Both the position numbers and the translations under genes were made by a program. DNA of 6,732 bases from Bacteroidia bacterium (GTDB taxonomy: Bacteria > Bacteroidota > Bacteroidia > Bacteroidales > BM523): positions 1-6,732 of the forward strand of contig JACQWN010000697.1 of NCBI GenBank assembly GCA_016209245.1. The letters are read 5' to 3'. Below the pieces are notes generated by a model. It saw only the letters and a program-made list of their open reading frames with translations, did no database searches and was not told the origin of the DNA. This document shows, in pieces, positions 5,838 through 6,732 of this stretch. The first letter of the stretch is position 1, and the number at the start of each line of letters is the position of its first letter.

Positions 5838-5939
5838 ATGATAAACTTTTTGTTTGCACCAAAATTTGCACCAAATTTTACTCTGAATTGTAAAACTACC
5901 GGCAATTATTTTTCTGTAATAACAATTATTCACGTCTAA
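5838..5939 (+). CDS. Doubtful 33-codon ORF just after tRNA-Gly, possible remnant of an integrase start
   Basis: From ATG 5838 the frame reads MINFLFAPKFAPNFTLNCKT, then thirteen further residues and TAA at 5937-5939. The FAPKFAPNF start reminds me of the first residues of some Bacteroidota tyrosine recombinases inserted beside tRNA genes, but no recombinase domain follows in any frame. It may therefore be a remnant of a lost element, a random ORF, or a leader. The repeated FAP is encoded by the direct repeat at 5853-5875. Confidence 0.2.
   Translation: MINFLFAPKFAPNFTLNCKTTGNYFSVITIIHV
5853..5875 (+). repeat. Two direct copies of TTTGCACCAAA
   Basis: The 11-nt word TTTGCACCAAA occurs at 5853-5863 and again at 5865-5875, a 12-bp period. 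One helical turn separates the copies, which would suit a dimeric DNA-binding protein; the spacing is also simply four codons in the small ORF covering it. Its GC content is higher than the surrounding sequence. Confidence 0.55.
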
Positions 5940-6094
5940 TAAACAAATATTCCAAAGTATAGAAATTCAATATTTTATACTTTTATGTATTTGTTCAACC
6001 AATTATAGGTAGGTTTATAACATAGTATTCGTAATCTTTTATAAAAAATTTCGGAGCTATAAGAATAAATTTAGCATTATATTTTTGCAATTTG

Positions 6095-6113
6095 AACTTA
6101 TATTATATAAGTT
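6095..6113. repeat. 19-nt near-perfect A/T-rich palindrome
   Basis: AACTTATAT and ATATAAGTT face each other around a single T. All nine pairs match. It lies in non-coding DNA more than 170 bp from any gene. It could bind a dimeric regulator or be chance in A/T-rich sequence. Confidence 0.4.
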
Positions 6114-6287
6114 TGTAATGAGTATTTTTTAAAATTTTATTGAAGTGTTAGCTGAATTCAAGTCACAAATGCAACTTTTTGGTTTGACAAATATATAAAA
6201 AAATATTCATCATAGATTTGATAATTTACATCATCTGAGAGTTGAAGATATGCTACCAGAAAAGAGCCTCAGCGCACGATAATTCCG

Positions 6288-6732
6288 TTATTTTAATTTC
6301 TTTGCCAATTCAAAAGCCCTCATTACCATTTCTGTATTTCCTTGTTTTTCAAAAAATTCCCCTGCTTTATAAAAATTTTGTGATGCTTTATCATATAACC
6401 CTTTTTTATTATAAACAATTCCACGGTTGTAATAAGCCTCAACATATTGTGGATTTATTTCAATAGCTCTTGTATAATCACTTATTTCTTTATCATATAA
6501 ACCTTGTTTATAATAAGCAAGTCCACGGTTGCTATAAGCCTTAGCATATTGCGGATTTATTTCAATAGCTCTTGTATAATCAATTATTGCTTTGTCATAT
6601 AACTTTTGAGTATTATAAGCAATTCCACGGTTGTAATAAGCCACAGCATATTGTGGATTTATTTCAATAGCTTTTGTATAATCACTTATTACTTTATCAT
6701 ATAACCCCTTTTTATTATAAGCAATTCCGCGG
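6288..6732 (-). CDS. Tetratricopeptide-repeat (TPR) protein, C-terminal part (N-terminus beyond the window)
   Basis: The frame is open to the right edge (first complete codon ends at 6731), so at least 147 residues belong to this gene; the GTG at 6642-6644 is not its true start. Seen from the edge, the protein has a partial TPR (RGIAYNKKGLYDK..), then three 34-residue units starting AYYNRGIAYNTQKLYDKAII, AYSNRGLAYYKQGLYDKEIS and AYYNRGIVYNKKGLYDKASQ, then a closing helix TEMVMRAFELAKKLK. Each unit has the TPR consensus small and aromatic positions (A-Y-x-N-R-G-x-x-Y, A-I-x-x-Y-x-x-A-I-E-I-N-P-x-Y). The last unit diverges after YDKA and serves as the capping repeat. TPRs bind proteins; the partner and location are unknown because the N-terminus, where a signal peptide or fused domain would be, is missing. 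The stop TAA is at 6288-6290. Confidence 0.9.
   Translation of the reverse strand, partial: RGIAYNKKGLYDKVISDYTKAIEINPQYAVAYYNRGIAYNTQKLYDKAIIDYTRAIEINPQYAKAYSNRGLAYYKQGLYDKEISDYTRAIEINPQYVEAYYNRGIVYNKKGLYDKASQNFYKAGEFFEKQGNTEMVMRAFELAKKLK
6336..6732 (-). repeat. 102-bp tandem DNA repeats encoding TPR units
   Basis: The units run 6641-6540, 6539-6438 and 6437-6336 on the minus strand, with a fourth partial unit from the window edge to 6642. They are close to identical in DNA, not only in protein: the segment covering GAYTRAIEINPQY-type codons (for example attgaaataaatccacaata) recurs almost unchanged. Such likeness points to recent duplication or ongoing homogenisation of the repeats, and makes copy number prone to change and to assembly error. 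Confidence 0.8.

Larger units (their letters stand above)
5803..6287. other. AT-rich stretch without a confident gene
   Basis: No convincing protein gene fills this gap of about 485 bp. It holds a 33-codon ORF from ATG 5838 with a 12-bp direct repeat, a 19-nt A/T palindrome at 6095-6113, and a locally less AT-rich patch near 6251-6280 that is open in one frame back to a TAA near 6200 and ends in TAA (reading MLPEKSLSAR from ATG 6250), with no recognised homologue. The long minus-strand ORF over 5577-5933 is only the antisense of the two tRNA genes. No clear terminator follows tRNA-Gly. Confidence 0.6.

Noticed and set aside
5577..5933. Minus-strand ORF of 118 codons with GNGIRTRDPQLGKL and RDLNPRPAVYETAALPPELR
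   Set aside because: These peptides are the antisense translation of tRNA genes, a well-known source of false proteins. Both segments fall exactly on the tRNA-Thr and tRNA-Gly genes.
6242..6466. Plus-strand ORF of 74 codons opposite the TPR gene
   Set aside because: It overlaps the 3' half of the TPR gene and its residues mirror the repeat on the other strand; no independent support.

Overview
The window looks like a piece of an AT-rich chromosome from a member of the Bacteroidota. Four things point that way. Start codons lack Shine-Dalgarno sequences but are preceded by Bacteroidota-type promoters (-7 box TAnnTTTG, -33 box TTG/TTTG). Two exported proteins belong to types typical of the phylum: a small outer-membrane beta-barrel and a carboxypeptidase-regulatory-like domain protein. 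The two tRNA genes do not encode CCA. A short C-terminal tail at the left edge resembles a type IX secretion signal. No single gene fixes the genus.

Layout, left to right. A 19-codon gene tail (1-60) is followed by a roughly 70-bp inverted repeat (124-195) in the gap before a convergent HAD-family phosphatase (264-902, minus). Divergent from it lies mtnA, S-methyl-5-thioribose-1-phosphate isomerase (948-1900). It is broken by an internal out-of-frame deletion of about 50 codons, which removes the catalytic-aspartate segment. Next come a 70-residue protein resembling small partners of AbiEii-type nucleotidyltransferases, with no toxin beside it (1971-2183), and an outer-membrane beta-barrel protein (2201-2833), probably in one transcript. 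A DUF475/TerC-like membrane protein (2838-3758, minus) converges on the barrel gene with 4 bp between stops. It shares a divergent promoter region with a tandem-domain universal stress protein (3903-4751). A perfect hairpin (4765-4795) separates the stress protein from a convergent secreted protein with a carboxypeptidase-regulatory-like domain (4800-5432, minus). tRNA-Thr(CGT) and tRNA-Gly(CCC) follow, with a strong hairpin between them. Then comes an AT-rich stretch of about 485 bp without a confident gene. The window ends inside a TPR protein (6288 to beyond 6732, minus) built of near-identical 102-bp units.

The genes do not form one pathway. This is mostly housekeeping and envelope content in short one- or two-gene units. 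I found no CRISPR array, complete mobile element or recognisable new defence system. The points most worth a second look are the mtnA deletion, the dispersed-type inverted repeat, the orphan antitoxin-like small protein, the inter-tRNA hairpin with a possible integrase remnant beside tRNA-Gly, and the TPR array at the window edge.
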